Shown: one piece after another, positions 13,661 through 21,078 of the stretch
How positions within the stretch are numbered: the first letter of the stretch is position 1
Layout of the letters: the number at the start of each line of letters is the position of its first letter
From: Armatimonadota bacterium
Lineage (GTDB): Bacteria > Armatimonadota > UBA10988 > DTZQ01
Length of the DNA: 23,437 nt
Direction: 5' to 3'
Assembly: GCA_012961305.1 (NCBI GenBank)
Contig: DTZQ01000574.1
Location: forward strand, 1 to 23,437
Program-made: the position numbers and the translations under genes
Notes under the pieces: generated by a model
Told to the model about the DNA's origin: nothing
Databases searched by the model: none
Seen by the model: the letters and a program-made list of their open reading frames with translations, nothing else

Positions 13661-14761
13661 TTACTGAAGTTGACGCAGGTGCAGAATTCTCCTCACGTCG
13701 TTGAAACTGATGAGGAGCATAAAACTCAGCAACATCACCAGTCCAACGGCGTGGATGGCTGCTTCTTTGCGCCGCGAGACCACCGGCCGACCATAGACCC
13801 ATTCTAACAACTGAAAGACCATCCTTCCCCCGTCCAGAGCGGGGAAGGGGAAGAGGTTTATAAGGCCGATAATGATGGTGAATTGAAATACAAGTTGCAA
13901 AACGGAGTAGAGGCCTAAGTAGGTAGCCAGATTGATTTCCTGCACCAGGCGCACTGGTCCCCCCACCTCCGCCGGCAGCGTGCCCGTAATTATCCGCCAC
14001 AGAGCGATGGTAAAGCCAACCACTACCCGGGCCGTATTTACAAAGCCGGCTTGGAACACTTCCCCCAGGGAGAGGCGCTCAAAGGTCTGAGTGAAAACGA
14101 TGCCAATTTTGCCCACCCGCCGGGTGACGATGGTTTCCTCCCCGGGCGGCCCTTCTAAGGATTGTTCTTCGGTGACATAGGTGGTAATGGTGAAGACCAA
14201 TTCCTGTCCCTCGCGCTCGACCACCAGTTCCACAGGCCGGCCAGGGCTGTTAGAGATTTCCTCATAGATAGTTTGGACTTCCCGGGTCCGCTTCCCGTTA
14301 ATGCCCACAATGACGTCTCCGACTTGCAACCCGGCCTTTTCTGCCGGGCGGCCATGTAGAACTTTGGCAATGCGGGAGGTCGGCTCGCCGGGCTTGCCGA
14401 AGGCCAGACCCATAGTCCACACCGCTAACACCGCCAGGCACAGGTTCATAAGGCCGCCGGCTAAGAGCACCATTAGCCGCTGCCCCACTGGGCGGGTGTA
14501 AAAACCATTTTCCACTTTCGCCTCTTCCCCAGGTTCCATCCCTGCGATTTTCACCCAACCCATGAACAGAAACAGGCGTAAATGATAGGTTGTTTCCCCG
14601 CGCTTCCACCGATAAAGCGAGGGCCCTGCGCCGATAGAGAACTCCTGCACCCCCATGCCCGTTCGCTTTGCCGCTAAAAAATGGCCCAACTCGTGGAACA
14701 GGATAATCGTTCCCAAAACACAAATGTTGGCCAGAAACGAAAGCAAGAAATGAGTGGTCAT
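13661..14761 (-). CDS. rseP: RseP-type site-2 membrane metalloprotease
   Basis: This 366-residue protein has transmembrane segments at the N-terminus (about 5-22), at about 95-115, at about 278-301 and near the C-terminus (about 340-352). The zinc site HELGH (His23, Glu24, His27) lies in the first membrane helix and the third ligand is in NLFPFPALDGGR (Asp310). One PDZ domain occupies about 125-195 (GRPAEKAGLQVGDVIVGING). RseP/SpoIVFB-class proteases cleave anti-sigma factors and signal-peptide remnants within the membrane. Its length fits one-PDZ forms rather than the two-PDZ E. coli protein. Its ATG overlaps the dxr stop by 4 nt (ATGA), the usual dxr-rseP arrangement. Confidence 0.95.
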   Translation of the reverse strand: MTTHFLLSFLANICVLGTIILFHELGHFLAAKRTGMGVQEFSIGAGPSLYRWKRGETTYHLRLFLFMGWVKIAGMEPGEEAKVENGFYTRPVGQRLMVLLAGGLMNLCLAVLAVWTMGLAFGKPGEPTSRIAKVLHGRPAEKAGLQVGDVIVGINGKRTREVQTIYEEISNSPGRPVELVVEREGQELVFTITTYVTEEQSLEGPPGEETIVTRRVGKIGIVFTQTFERLSLGEVFQAGFVNTARVVVGFTIALWRIITGTLPAEVGGPVRLVQEINLATYLGLYSVLQLVFQFTIIIGLINLFPFPALDGGRMVFQLLEWVYGRPVVSRRKEAAIHAVGLVMLLSFMLLISFNDVRRILHLRQLQ

Positions 14762-15900
14762 TGGTACTCCTCAGCCTTAGCCCGTGCCCAGGCATCGGCC
14801 TCCCCCAGGTCATCCAAGGAGGGCGCAGTCAAAGGGGTATGTTGCTCCATCACCGATTCCACCAAACGGGGGATGTCCAAGAAACCTATTTCCCCCCCTA
14901 AAAACCTCTGTACGGCAATTTCATTGGCCGCGTTAAGCACAGCCGGCATGGTTCCACCGGTTTGTGCGGCTGCATAGGCCAAGCCCAAGCAGGGAAAGTT
15001 GTCCCAATCCGGCGGCTCGAAAGTTAGGGGGCCTACAGCCAGCAAATCCAACCGCTGGCGCTGGCTCGGCTGGCGCTCTGGGTAAGTCAGGGCGAACTGG
15101 ATGGGCGTGCGCATGTCCGGCCAGTCCATTTGAGCCAGCACGCTGCCGTCCACGAACTCCACCAGCGAATGGACAATGCTCTGGGGGTGAATGAGGATGT
15201 CAATCTGCGCTACTTCCACCCCGAACAGCCAGTGGGCTTCGATGACTTCCAGTCCCTTATTCATCAAGGTGGCGGAGTCGATGGTGACTTTGGGCCCCAT
15301 TTGCCAGGTGGGATGGGCCAGGGCCTCCTCCACAGTAATATGCTCCATTTCTGCGCGGGTACGGCCCCGAAAAGGCCCTCCGGAGGCGGTCAGAATGATG
15401 CGCCGCAGGCGGCTGCGGTCTTCGCCTCTTAGGACCTGAAAAATGGCGCTATGCTCGCTGTCAATGGGCACCAGTTGCACCCCCTGTTCGCGTACCCGGC
15501 GCATAATGTGCTCTCCAGCCACCACCAAAGGCTCCTTGTTGGCTGGAGCAAGGTCTTTACCCGCTTGCAGCGCCGCCCACAGGGGCTTTAGACCCAGCAG
15601 TCCGGTCACCGCTACCACGACCAAATCCACTTCGGGCAGGGTGGCAATTCGCTCCAGCCCTTCCTCTCCCACATACACCGGCACCTCCACCCCCAGGCGG
15701 CGCAAAGCCTCCGCCCGCTCCTCGTCGCGGACGCTCACCGCTTGGGGGCGAAATTGGCGTGTCTGCTCTGCCAGTCGCTCCACATTAGTCCCACAGGCCA
15801 GGCCCACCACTTCAAAGCAGTCCCGCAGTTCCGCGACCACTTCCAGAGTTTGCCGGCCGATGGAGCCGGTGGAGCCGAGAATGGCGAGGCGTTTGGGCAT
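14758..15900 (-). CDS. dxr: 1-deoxy-D-xylulose 5-phosphate reductoisomerase
   Basis: This 380-residue protein has the normal length. It converts DXP to MEP with NADPH, the committed step of the MEP isoprenoid pathway, in the cytosol. Visible motifs are the nucleotide-binding GSTGSIG (9-15), ANKEPLV (120-126), the metal ligands in PIDSEHSA (Asp147, Glu149), the flexible loop HPTWQMG (196-202), DSATLMNKGLEVIEA (Asn214, Lys215, Glu218) and HPQSIVHS (238-245). The usual LANKESLV reads PANKEPLV here, a mild departure. The start lies 3 nt after the stop of the CdsA-like gene with only a weak Shine-Dalgarno site, so it is probably translationally coupled. Together with uppS in the same operon it feeds undecaprenyl-phosphate synthesis. 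Confidence 0.97.
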   Translation of the reverse strand: MPKRLAILGSTGSIGRQTLEVVAELRDCFEVVGLACGTNVERLAEQTRQFRPQAVSVRDEERAEALRRLGVEVPVYVGEEGLERIATLPEVDLVVVAVTGLLGLKPLWAALQAGKDLAPANKEPLVVAGEHIMRRVREQGVQLVPIDSEHSAIFQVLRGEDRSRLRRIILTASGGPFRGRTRAEMEHITVEEALAHPTWQMGPKVTIDSATLMNKGLEVIEAHWLFGVEVAQIDILIHPQSIVHSLVEFVDGSVLAQMDWPDMRTPIQFALTYPERQPSQRQRLDLLAVGPLTFEPPDWDNFPCLGLAYAAAQTGGTMPAVLNAANEIAVQRFLGGEIGFLDIPRLVESVMEQHTPLTAPSLDDLGEADAWARAKAEEYQ

Positions 15901-15903
15901 AGT

Positions 15904-16902
15904 TCACAGCAGCCAGAGCAGGCTGTAAAAGGCCACCGGAAACACTAAAAAGGCGCCCGCTAAATACTCCCACACGCTTCCCCACTGGGGCCAACGAGCC
16001 CAGAATAAAACCTCCTCCCTTTCGGAGGAGGTTCCTCCTTCTATCACCCGCAAAGGCGGGGAGAGGTTTCCCTGGGTTGCTTCTGCCATCTCCGGTTTAA
16101 GGTCTAACCTTTCACCTCCTACCGTAGCGGAGCAGAAGCGTTTCAACTTGGCCCACACTCGTTCACCCAAGTGGGAAGCGACCCCCACAAAAAGGCCGAG
16201 GGCTACTGCCTGCGAGTAGTCCCACCCGAAACCCTGACCGACGGTTGCGTAGAACACACCGCTGGTTACTAAGAGCCGGACTATCATCCCCAAGGGCGTG
16301 GGCACCAACTCCCCTCCCTCTGACCAGACGGGGCCTCTCTCCCGCTGGCGTTGGCGGGCAGCCAAAACGTCGGCCCCATGGGCTGCTCCAACTCCCAACC
16401 AAGTGGCCAATAGCAGCAGGGCTACCAGGTGGGCCCCGTTGCGGGTGATGGCCGTCACTTGCCGGGGCAGGTATTCCAGCAGCAGAGCGTAACTCAAGGT
16501 GCCCGATAAGTAGGCCGTGCCGAGCAGGCCCACGAGGAAGTCCCAGCCAGCGGCCCGCAGGCGTTTCTCCGTCCCATAGGTGATGAGGGTGGTGGTGAAC
16601 ACCAGGGTCAGAACAGCCAGCAGGATAGTGGCGATGAGCAGCACGAGGTCAGAACCCTTTTCGTCGCGGAAGTAGTAGGTGAACAGCAGGACCAGCATTC
16701 CCACCAAGTTGAAGGTGGAAATGGGCAGGTGCACTCCGCGCCGTTCCCACAGGTTAGTTAACTCCTGCAAACCCTCCAAGAACCCCCCTATCAGGAGGAG
16801 CAGCAGTGGCGCATCATGCCAAGGCGATTGGTTGTCCGCCACTATAAGTCCGAGGATTATTGCGCCCCCGAACAGGGCTATTAAGGTTCGTTTAACGTTC
16901 AT
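15904..16902 (-). CDS. Degenerate phosphatidate cytidylyltransferase (CdsA) homologue
   Basis: This 332-residue polytopic membrane protein has about eight hydrophobic segments. It sits in the standard cdsA slot between uppS and dxr. GLFVGVASHLGERVWAKLKR (236-255) aligns without gaps to the CdsA stretch before and through its Lys-Arg motif. WPQWGSVWEYLAGAF (304-318) aligns without gaps to the PGHGG-x-x-D-R-x-D region. The catalytic residues are changed: H to Trp307, G to Ser309, D to Glu312, R to Tyr313, D to Ala315. The Lys-Asp segment between the two blocks is replaced by a hydrophilic stretch of about 45 residues (256-300). It is therefore probably not an active CDP-diacylglycerol synthase, although the reading frame is intact. 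The start is uncertain; TTG at 16944 would add 14 residues and overlap uppS. Confidence 0.72.
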   Translation of the reverse strand: MNVKRTLIALFGGAIILGLIVADNQSPWHDAPLLLLLIGGFLEGLQELTNLWERRGVHLPISTFNLVGMLVLLFTYYFRDEKGSDLVLLIATILLAVLTLVFTTTLITYGTEKRLRAAGWDFLVGLLGTAYLSGTLSYALLLEYLPRQVTAITRNGAHLVALLLLATWLGVGAAHGADVLAARQRQRERGPVWSEGGELVPTPLGMIVRLLVTSGVFYATVGQGFGWDYSQAVALGLFVGVASHLGERVWAKLKRFCSATVGGERLDLKPEMAEATQGNLSPPLRVIEGGTSSEREEVLFWARWPQWGSVWEYLAGAFLVFPVAFYSLLWLL

Positions 16903-16933
16903 ACCACCACGAGTAAAGCAAGTCCGGGCCGCT

Positions 16934-17743
16934 TTATCTTGCAATTAGATTGCTTTGGCTCAGGCCGCCAAAGCGCCGGTCACGTTGCTGGAACTCGTAC
17001 ACCGCTCGGTAGAGGTCGGCTTTGGTGAAGTCAGGCCACAGCACGGGGGTTACCCACAGTTCGGCGTAGGCAATTTGCCACAGGAGGAAATTGCTGACCC
17101 GCATTTCGCCCCCGGTACGGATTAGCAGTTCCGGATCGGGCACCCCAGGGGCATAGAGGTATTGAGCGAAAGTTTCTTCGTCCAACTCCTCGGGGGCCAG
17201 GTGGCCGGCGCGCACTTCCTGGGCTACCCGGCGAGCTGCGTCTACGATTTCGAGGCGCCCTCCGTAGTTTAAGGCTAAGAAGAGGGTCAGACCCGTGTTG
17301 TCTTTGGTGCGTTCCATGTCTCGCCGCAGTTCCTCTTGGAGGGAAGAAGGCAATCCTTCCATCCGTCCTAAAAGGCAGACACGCACCTGGTTGGCGTCCA
17401 GTTCGTCAATTTCCTCTCGGATTTTCTGCTCAATGAGGCCCATCAGGCCCTGTACTTCCTCGGGGGGACGGCGCCAATTTTCGGCGGAGAAGGTGTAGAG
17501 CGTAAGGTAGGGAACCTTCAGTTCCCGGCATCCCTCGATGACTCGGCGCACCGCCTCTGCGCCGGCCCGATGGCCCAGAAGGCGGGGCAAACCTTGTCGC
17601 TGCGCCCAACGTCCGTTGCCATCCATAATGACCGCAATGTGCTGGGGCAGTCGGTCGGGGTCAATCTGCTCCCGCCATTTTCTCTCCTCCTCGGCCGACT
17701 CTGCAGAGGAATGAACAGGTTCAGGCTTTAGATTGCGCATCAT
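16934..17743 (-). CDS. uppS: Undecaprenyl diphosphate synthase (cis-prenyltransferase)
   Basis: This 269-residue protein condenses farnesyl diphosphate with isopentenyl diphosphates to make the carrier lipid precursor for peptidoglycan and other polymers. HIAVIMDGNGRWA (35-47) carries the catalytic Asp41. The middle part has TLYTFSAENWRRP. The C-terminal part has LLIRTGGEMRVSNFLLWQ and ELWVTPVLWPDF, the isopentenyl diphosphate-binding region. Residues 1-33 form a charged N-terminal extension that is longer than in many homologues. The gene begins inside the upstream small gene (23-nt overlap) with two adjacent ATG codons and a weak Shine-Dalgarno site, pointing to translational coupling. Confidence 0.97.
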   Translation of the reverse strand: MMRNLKPEPVHSSAESAEEERKWREQIDPDRLPQHIAVIMDGNGRWAQRQGLPRLLGHRAGAEAVRRVIEGCRELKVPYLTLYTFSAENWRRPPEEVQGLMGLIEQKIREEIDELDANQVRVCLLGRMEGLPSSLQEELRRDMERTKDNTGLTLFLALNYGGRLEIVDAARRVAQEVRAGHLAPEELDEETFAQYLYAPGVPDPELLIRTGGEMRVSNFLLWQIAYAELWVTPVLWPDFTKADLYRAVYEFQQRDRRFGGLSQSNLIAR

Positions 17744-18002
17744 GGCGGTTCATTTCCGCGGCCACTACCCAATACAGCCGCCGGCCTTTTACCCGCTGGC
17801 GTATTACCCGTAGCGGTCCGGTAGCGGACGGGACGGGCCCCGTTCCCTCCCTGGATTGGGCCGGGGTAGGGGAGGGGCCTGGGGACATTTCATCACCACT
17901 CCAAAGTCGCACCTCAGCGATTTCCCATCCCTCCTCAAGCGCTCGTAGTTGGGCCTCGTTTAGCAGCCAACCCAAGATATCGGGGCCGGGGGTCTCTTTC
18001 AC
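17721..18002 (-). CDS. Small conserved-position protein of unknown function between frr and uppS
   Basis: This 93-residue soluble protein starts at a GTG that overlaps the frr stop (GTGA) and ends 23 nt inside uppS. The N-terminal half (ILGWLLNEAQLRALEEGWEI) looks helical. A proline/serine-rich linker follows (39-60), then a short block LRVIRQRVKGRRLYWVVAAE that looks like two beta strands joined by a basic turn. I do not know its function. Small proteins with an RQR-type block at this operon position occur in other bacteria as I recall, but I cannot check this. Tight overlaps on both sides argue that it is a real gene. Confidence 0.65.
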   Translation of the reverse strand: MKETPGPDILGWLLNEAQLRALEEGWEIAEVRLWSGDEMSPGPSPTPAQSREGTGPVPSATGPLRVIRQRVKGRRLYWVVAAEMNRHDAQSKA

Positions 18003-18562
18003 ACCTCCATTAACTCCTCTCTCTTGGCCTCATAGAGTTCTTCTATCTTCTCGATGTACTCGTCCGTTAGTTTCTGCACTTCCTCCAGCGCCCGCTCGCA
18101 TTCGTCCTCGGAAATCTCCTTTGCCTTTTGCATTTTCCGCAACCTTTCGTTGGCCTCACGGCGGATGTTGCGAATGGCTACCCGACCATCCTCAGCCTTG
18201 CGGCCAATAACTTTTACCAATTCCCGCCGTCGTTCCTCAGTGAGTTCGGGTATGGGAATGCGAATGATGTTGCCATCACTGTGGGGCATCAGGCCCAAAT
18301 CAGCCTTAGCCAGGGCCCTTTCCACCGCCTGGATTTGGGTCTTATCCCAGGGAGAAATGACCAACAGGCGCGGTTCCGGGACGGTAATAGTGGCCAGTTG
18401 GTACAAGGGCGTGGGAGTGCCGTAGTAGTCCACCCGGATATTCTCCACCAGCGCCGGACTGGCCCGCCCGGTACGCACGGTGGCAAATTCGCGCCGGGTC
18501 ACTTCCACCGATTTCTCCATGCGCTCCTCCGCATCTAAGAGGACCTCGTCAATATCAGGCAT
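17999..18562 (-). CDS. frr: Ribosome recycling factor
   Basis: This 187-residue protein has the standard length. With EF-G it splits post-termination ribosomes in the cytosol. The three-helix bundle and inserted beta domain are recognisable: VRTGRASPALVENIRVDYYG (29-48), PLYQLATITVPEPRLLVISP, IPIPELTEERRRELVKVI and the long C-terminal helix starting VAIRNIRREANE. GGAGG lies 7 nt before the ATG. The start lies inside pyrH (8-nt overlap), the usual pyrH-frr coupling. Confidence 0.98.
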   Translation of the reverse strand: MPDIDEVLLDAEERMEKSVEVTRREFATVRTGRASPALVENIRVDYYGTPTPLYQLATITVPEPRLLVISPWDKTQIQAVERALAKADLGLMPHSDGNIIRIPIPELTEERRRELVKVIGRKAEDGRVAIRNIRREANERLRKMQKAKEISEDECERALEEVQKLTDEYIEKIEELYEAKREELMEV

Positions 18563-19289
18563 GGTTCTTCCTCCTCACAATAGTTCCTACTGGCTCACCC
18601 CAAACGACCCGTTTGATGTTACCAGAGACGGCAAAGTCGAATACGATGATGGGTATATCCAGGTCCCAACAGAGGGACACGGCAGGGGCATCCATTACTT
18701 GCAACCGTAGTTTCAGGAAGGATTCGTAATCAATTTGGTCAAACTTGCGGGCCGAGGGGTCGCGATTGGGGTCGCCGCTGTAGATACCATCCACCTTGTG
18801 TTTGGCCATCAAGAGGGCCTCGGCCCCAATTTCGGCGGCCCGCAGGGCGGCGGTAGTATCGGTGGTAAAGAAGGGATGGCCAGTACCTCCCGCGAAAATG
18901 ACCAGACGGCCCTCTTCCAAATGACGCAGGGCGCGGGGGCGAGCGAAAGGCTCAGCGATTTCCGGCATGGCAATGGCAGTTTGCACGCAGGTGGGTACGC
19001 CCATTTTCTCCAGGGTACTTTGGAGGGCCAGGGAGTTTATGATGGTGGCCAACATGCCCATGTAGTCGCCCGTCACCCGGTCTACCCCAACTGCTTCCCC
19101 TTGGGCCCCCCGGTAAATGTTGCCCCCGCCGACCACCAGGGCTAACTGCACCCCTAACTCGTGCACCGCTTTCAACTCCGCCGCAATCCACCGCAGGACG
19201 GAAGGAACGAGACCGAACTCCCGCTCCCCTGTCAAAGCAGCCCCGCTCAGTTTGAGCAACACTCGGCGATATTTAGGTTCCTGAGCCAC
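18555..19289 (-). CDS. pyrH: UMP kinase
   Basis: This 244-residue protein, of standard length, belongs to the amino acid kinase family. It phosphorylates UMP to UDP for RNA and cell-wall precursors. Visible motifs are VLLKLSGAAL (10-19, Lys13), VVGGGNIYRG (52-61), GDYMGMLATIINSLALQ, AGGTGHPFFTTDTTAALRA and KVDGIYSGDP. I chose the GTG at 19289 because AGAGG lies 5 nt upstream and the protein then begins MAQEPKYRRV, as in homologues. An in-frame TTG at 19310 would add seven residues with only a weak ribosome site. The 54-nt gap behind tsf contains a small hairpin. Confidence 0.97.
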   Translation of the reverse strand: MAQEPKYRRVLLKLSGAALTGEREFGLVPSVLRWIAAELKAVHELGVQLALVVGGGNIYRGAQGEAVGVDRVTGDYMGMLATIINSLALQSTLEKMGVPTCVQTAIAMPEIAEPFARPRALRHLEEGRLVIFAGGTGHPFFTTDTTAALRAAEIGAEALLMAKHKVDGIYSGDPNRDPSARKFDQIDYESFLKLRLQVMDAPAVSLCWDLDIPIIVFDFAVSGNIKRVVWGEPVGTIVRRKNHA

Positions 19290-19311
19290 TTGTTCCTCTC
19301 CATCCCCCAAA

Positions 19312-19325
19312 CCTGCAGAAGCAGG
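19312..19325 (-). other. Small hairpin between tsf and pyrH
   Basis: CCTGC-TTCT-GCAGG in the RNA forms a 5-bp perfect stem, 22 nt before the pyrH GTG. There is no T-run, so it is not a terminator. It could be a processing or stability element, or chance. Confidence 0.35.
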
Positions 19326-19343
19326 GCTCCTGTAGCGAAAGTT

Positions 19344-19943
19344 TTACTCTTCTTCCCCCACCCGCAGACGCACGAAGCGACGCACGCGGATGTTCTCCCC
19401 CATGCGGCCCACCGCCTCGCTGATGAGGTCGCGCACCTTCCGCTTCTCATCCTTGATATAAGGCTGCTCCAGGAGGCAAACCTCTTCATAGAACTTTTGC
19501 ATTCGCCCCTCTATGATACGCTCCTGCACCGGCGGCGGCTTACTGCGAACCTCCTCCTGGCGGCGCAGGATTTCCCGCTCCCGTTCCCGCACCTCTTCCG
19601 GCACGTCCTCTGGCGCCAGATAACGGGGGTTCATTGCCGCCACTTGCATGGCGAGTTCCCGGCCCAGGGTGGCAAACTCCTCGGTGCGGGCTACGAAATC
19701 CGTCTCACAGTTGAGTTCCACCAACGCCGCTACCTGTCCTCCCGCGTGGACATAGGAAGCGATAATCCCCTCTCGGGCAATCCGACCGGCTTTCTTTTGA
19801 GCCGCGACTTTACCCTGCTGCCGTAGAATTTCTCGGGCTTTTTCCCAGTCGCCCTGCGCTGCTTCCAGAGCCCTTTTGCAATCCATCATGCCGGCTCCAG
19901 TTTCGTCGCGCAGGCGTTTGACCTCGCTGGCACTGATGGTCAT
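19344..19943 (-). CDS. tsf: Translation elongation factor Ts (short form)
   Basis: This 199-residue protein is the nucleotide exchange factor of EF-Tu. The N-terminal UBA-like domain has LRDETGAGMMDCKRALEAA (11-29) and the core exchange motif TDFVAR occurs at 81-86. At this length it lacks most of the second core subdomain and coiled coil of the about 280-residue E. coli protein. It therefore belongs to the short form known from Thermus. AAGGAG lies 6 nt before the ATG, and rpsB ends only 2 nt upstream. Confidence 0.97.
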   Translation of the reverse strand: MTISASEVKRLRDETGAGMMDCKRALEAAQGDWEKAREILRQQGKVAAQKKAGRIAREGIIASYVHAGGQVAALVELNCETDFVARTEEFATLGRELAMQVAAMNPRYLAPEDVPEEVREREREILRRQEEVRSKPPPVQERIIEGRMQKFYEEVCLLEQPYIKDEKRKVRDLISEAVGRMGENIRVRRFVRLRVGEEE

Positions 19944-19945
19944 GG

Positions 19946-20917
19946 TTACTCCTTCTTTACTTCCCCTTCACCTTCCTGTCCTTCCTCTATTTCTCGTTCC
20001 CCTTGGTTTTCCCCCTCTTCCACCGAAGTTGGTTCTTCAGCCGGGATTTCCAGGCCCTCGGTCGGGATTTCGACCTCCTCTGGGGCTTCCAGGGGAACGG
20101 CAGCCGGGGCTTCTTCCGGTTCAGCCTCAGTTACCGCGGCGGCTTCGGCCTCTGGCACCATTTCGACCTCCGGCACCACCTCAGCCACTTCCTCCTCGGC
20201 CTTCTCCGCCATTTCCTCCGCCAGCAATTTTTCCCGCTCCTGGCGAGCCTCCGCGATGGCCTCAGCAACCTTCCCCGCCAGCAGTTTTATGGCCCGGATG
20301 GCATCATCATTGCCGGGAATCACAAAATCCACCAGTTCGGGGTCACAATTGGTGTCCACAATGGCAATAATGGGAATCCCCAATTTACGCGCTTCAGAGA
20401 CGGCAATTTTCTCCTCCTTCACATCCACCACAAACAAGGCTTGGGGCAAGCCGGGCATGTCTCGAATGCCTTCAAAAGTTCGTTCCAGTTTGTCCTTCTC
20501 CCGGCGCAAGCGCATGACTTCCTTCTTGGGCAGCAATTCGAACTGCCCGTCGCGCTCCATCTCCTCCAACTGCTCCAACCTTCGAATGCGCTGTCTAATG
20601 GTCTGGTAATTGGTCAACATTCCTCCCAGCCAACGGTGGGTAACATAGTACATCCCACAACTTTTAGCGGCTTCTACAATGCTCTCTTGGGCCTGCTTTT
20701 TAGTGCCCACGAACAGCACCGTCCCCCCGTTGCGGACTACCTCTTGCACAAAATCGCACGCCGCCTCCACGCCTTTGAGGGTTTGATGCAAGTCAATAAT
20801 GTAGATGCCGTTACGGTCTGCGTAGATGTACGGTTTCATTTTGGGGTTCCACCGACGGGTGATGTGACCGAAGTGAACCCCGGCCTCTAACAACTCTTTC
20901 ATGCTCACTCGGGCCAT
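19946..20917 (-). CDS. rpsB: Ribosomal protein S2 with long acidic C-terminal tail
   Basis: This 323-residue protein has an S2 core at residues 1 to about 226. Core motifs are LLEAGVHFGHITRRWNPKMK (9-28), VLFVGTKKQA, YVTHRWLGGMLTN (91-103) and IPIIAIVDTNCDP (181-193). Residues about 235-323 are an extra tail rich in Glu, Ala, Pro and Val that looks disordered, ending KKE. S2 is usually 230-260 residues. The gene is first in the operon, with a strong promoter and a structured leader; S2 is known to repress rpsB-tsf mRNA in E. coli, so autoregulation is plausible here. GGAG lies 7 nt before the ATG. Confidence 0.97.
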   Translation of the reverse strand: MARVSMKELLEAGVHFGHITRRWNPKMKPYIYADRNGIYIIDLHQTLKGVEAACDFVQEVVRNGGTVLFVGTKKQAQESIVEAAKSCGMYYVTHRWLGGMLTNYQTIRQRIRRLEQLEEMERDGQFELLPKKEVMRLRREKDKLERTFEGIRDMPGLPQALFVVDVKEEKIAVSEARKLGIPIIAIVDTNCDPELVDFVIPGNDDAIRAIKLLAGKVAEAIAEARQEREKLLAEEMAEKAEEEVAEVVPEVEMVPEAEAAAVTEAEPEEAPAAVPLEAPEEVEIPTEGLEIPAEEPTSVEEGENQGEREIEEGQEGEGEVKKE

Positions 20918-20967
20918 ACCTTTTCTCCACTCCCTTCGCTTGGTTTGTAACCTCCCTGCCCCTCATT

Positions 20968-21007
20968 CTGACCCAGGACCTCACTGCGGCACCGCTGGTC
21001 CAGTCAG
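20968..21007 (-). promoter_or_regulatory. Structured 5' leader element of the rpsB operon
   Basis: Read as RNA, this 40-nt stretch forms nested stems. The outer stem is CUGAC/GUCAG (5 bp), the inner stem GGACC/GGUCC (5 bp), and the apical stem GCG-gugc-CGC. Small asymmetric internal loops (U opposite UGG; A opposite AGUGA) separate the stems. It lies within the roughly 115-nt leader, ending about 50 nt before the rpsB ATG. There is no U-run, so it is not an intrinsic terminator. A binding site for S2 is a reasonable guess from the known autoregulation of rpsB. Confidence 0.6.
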
Positions 21008-21038
21008 GGCAGGTGTGTCGTTGTGTACCGAATCAGGA

Positions 21039-21067
21039 AGTATACCTCATTTAGGGAAAAATGTCAA
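21039..21067 (-). promoter_or_regulatory. Promoter of the rpsB-tsf-pyrH-frr-uppS-dxr-rseP operon
   Basis: On the minus strand, the -35 box TTGACA (21062-21067), a 17-nt spacer and the -10 box TATACT (21039-21044) are present. This is 11 of 12 consensus positions with ideal spacing. Transcription would start near 21032, giving a leader of about 115 nt. Confidence 0.88.
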
Positions 21068-21078
21068 GCACGAATTCC

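Noticed and set aside
20003..20890. Long plus-strand frame of 295 codons opposite rpsB
   Set aside because: It is the mirror of rpsB, which is certain; its composition (Phe/Leu/His-rich) follows from the complementary strand.
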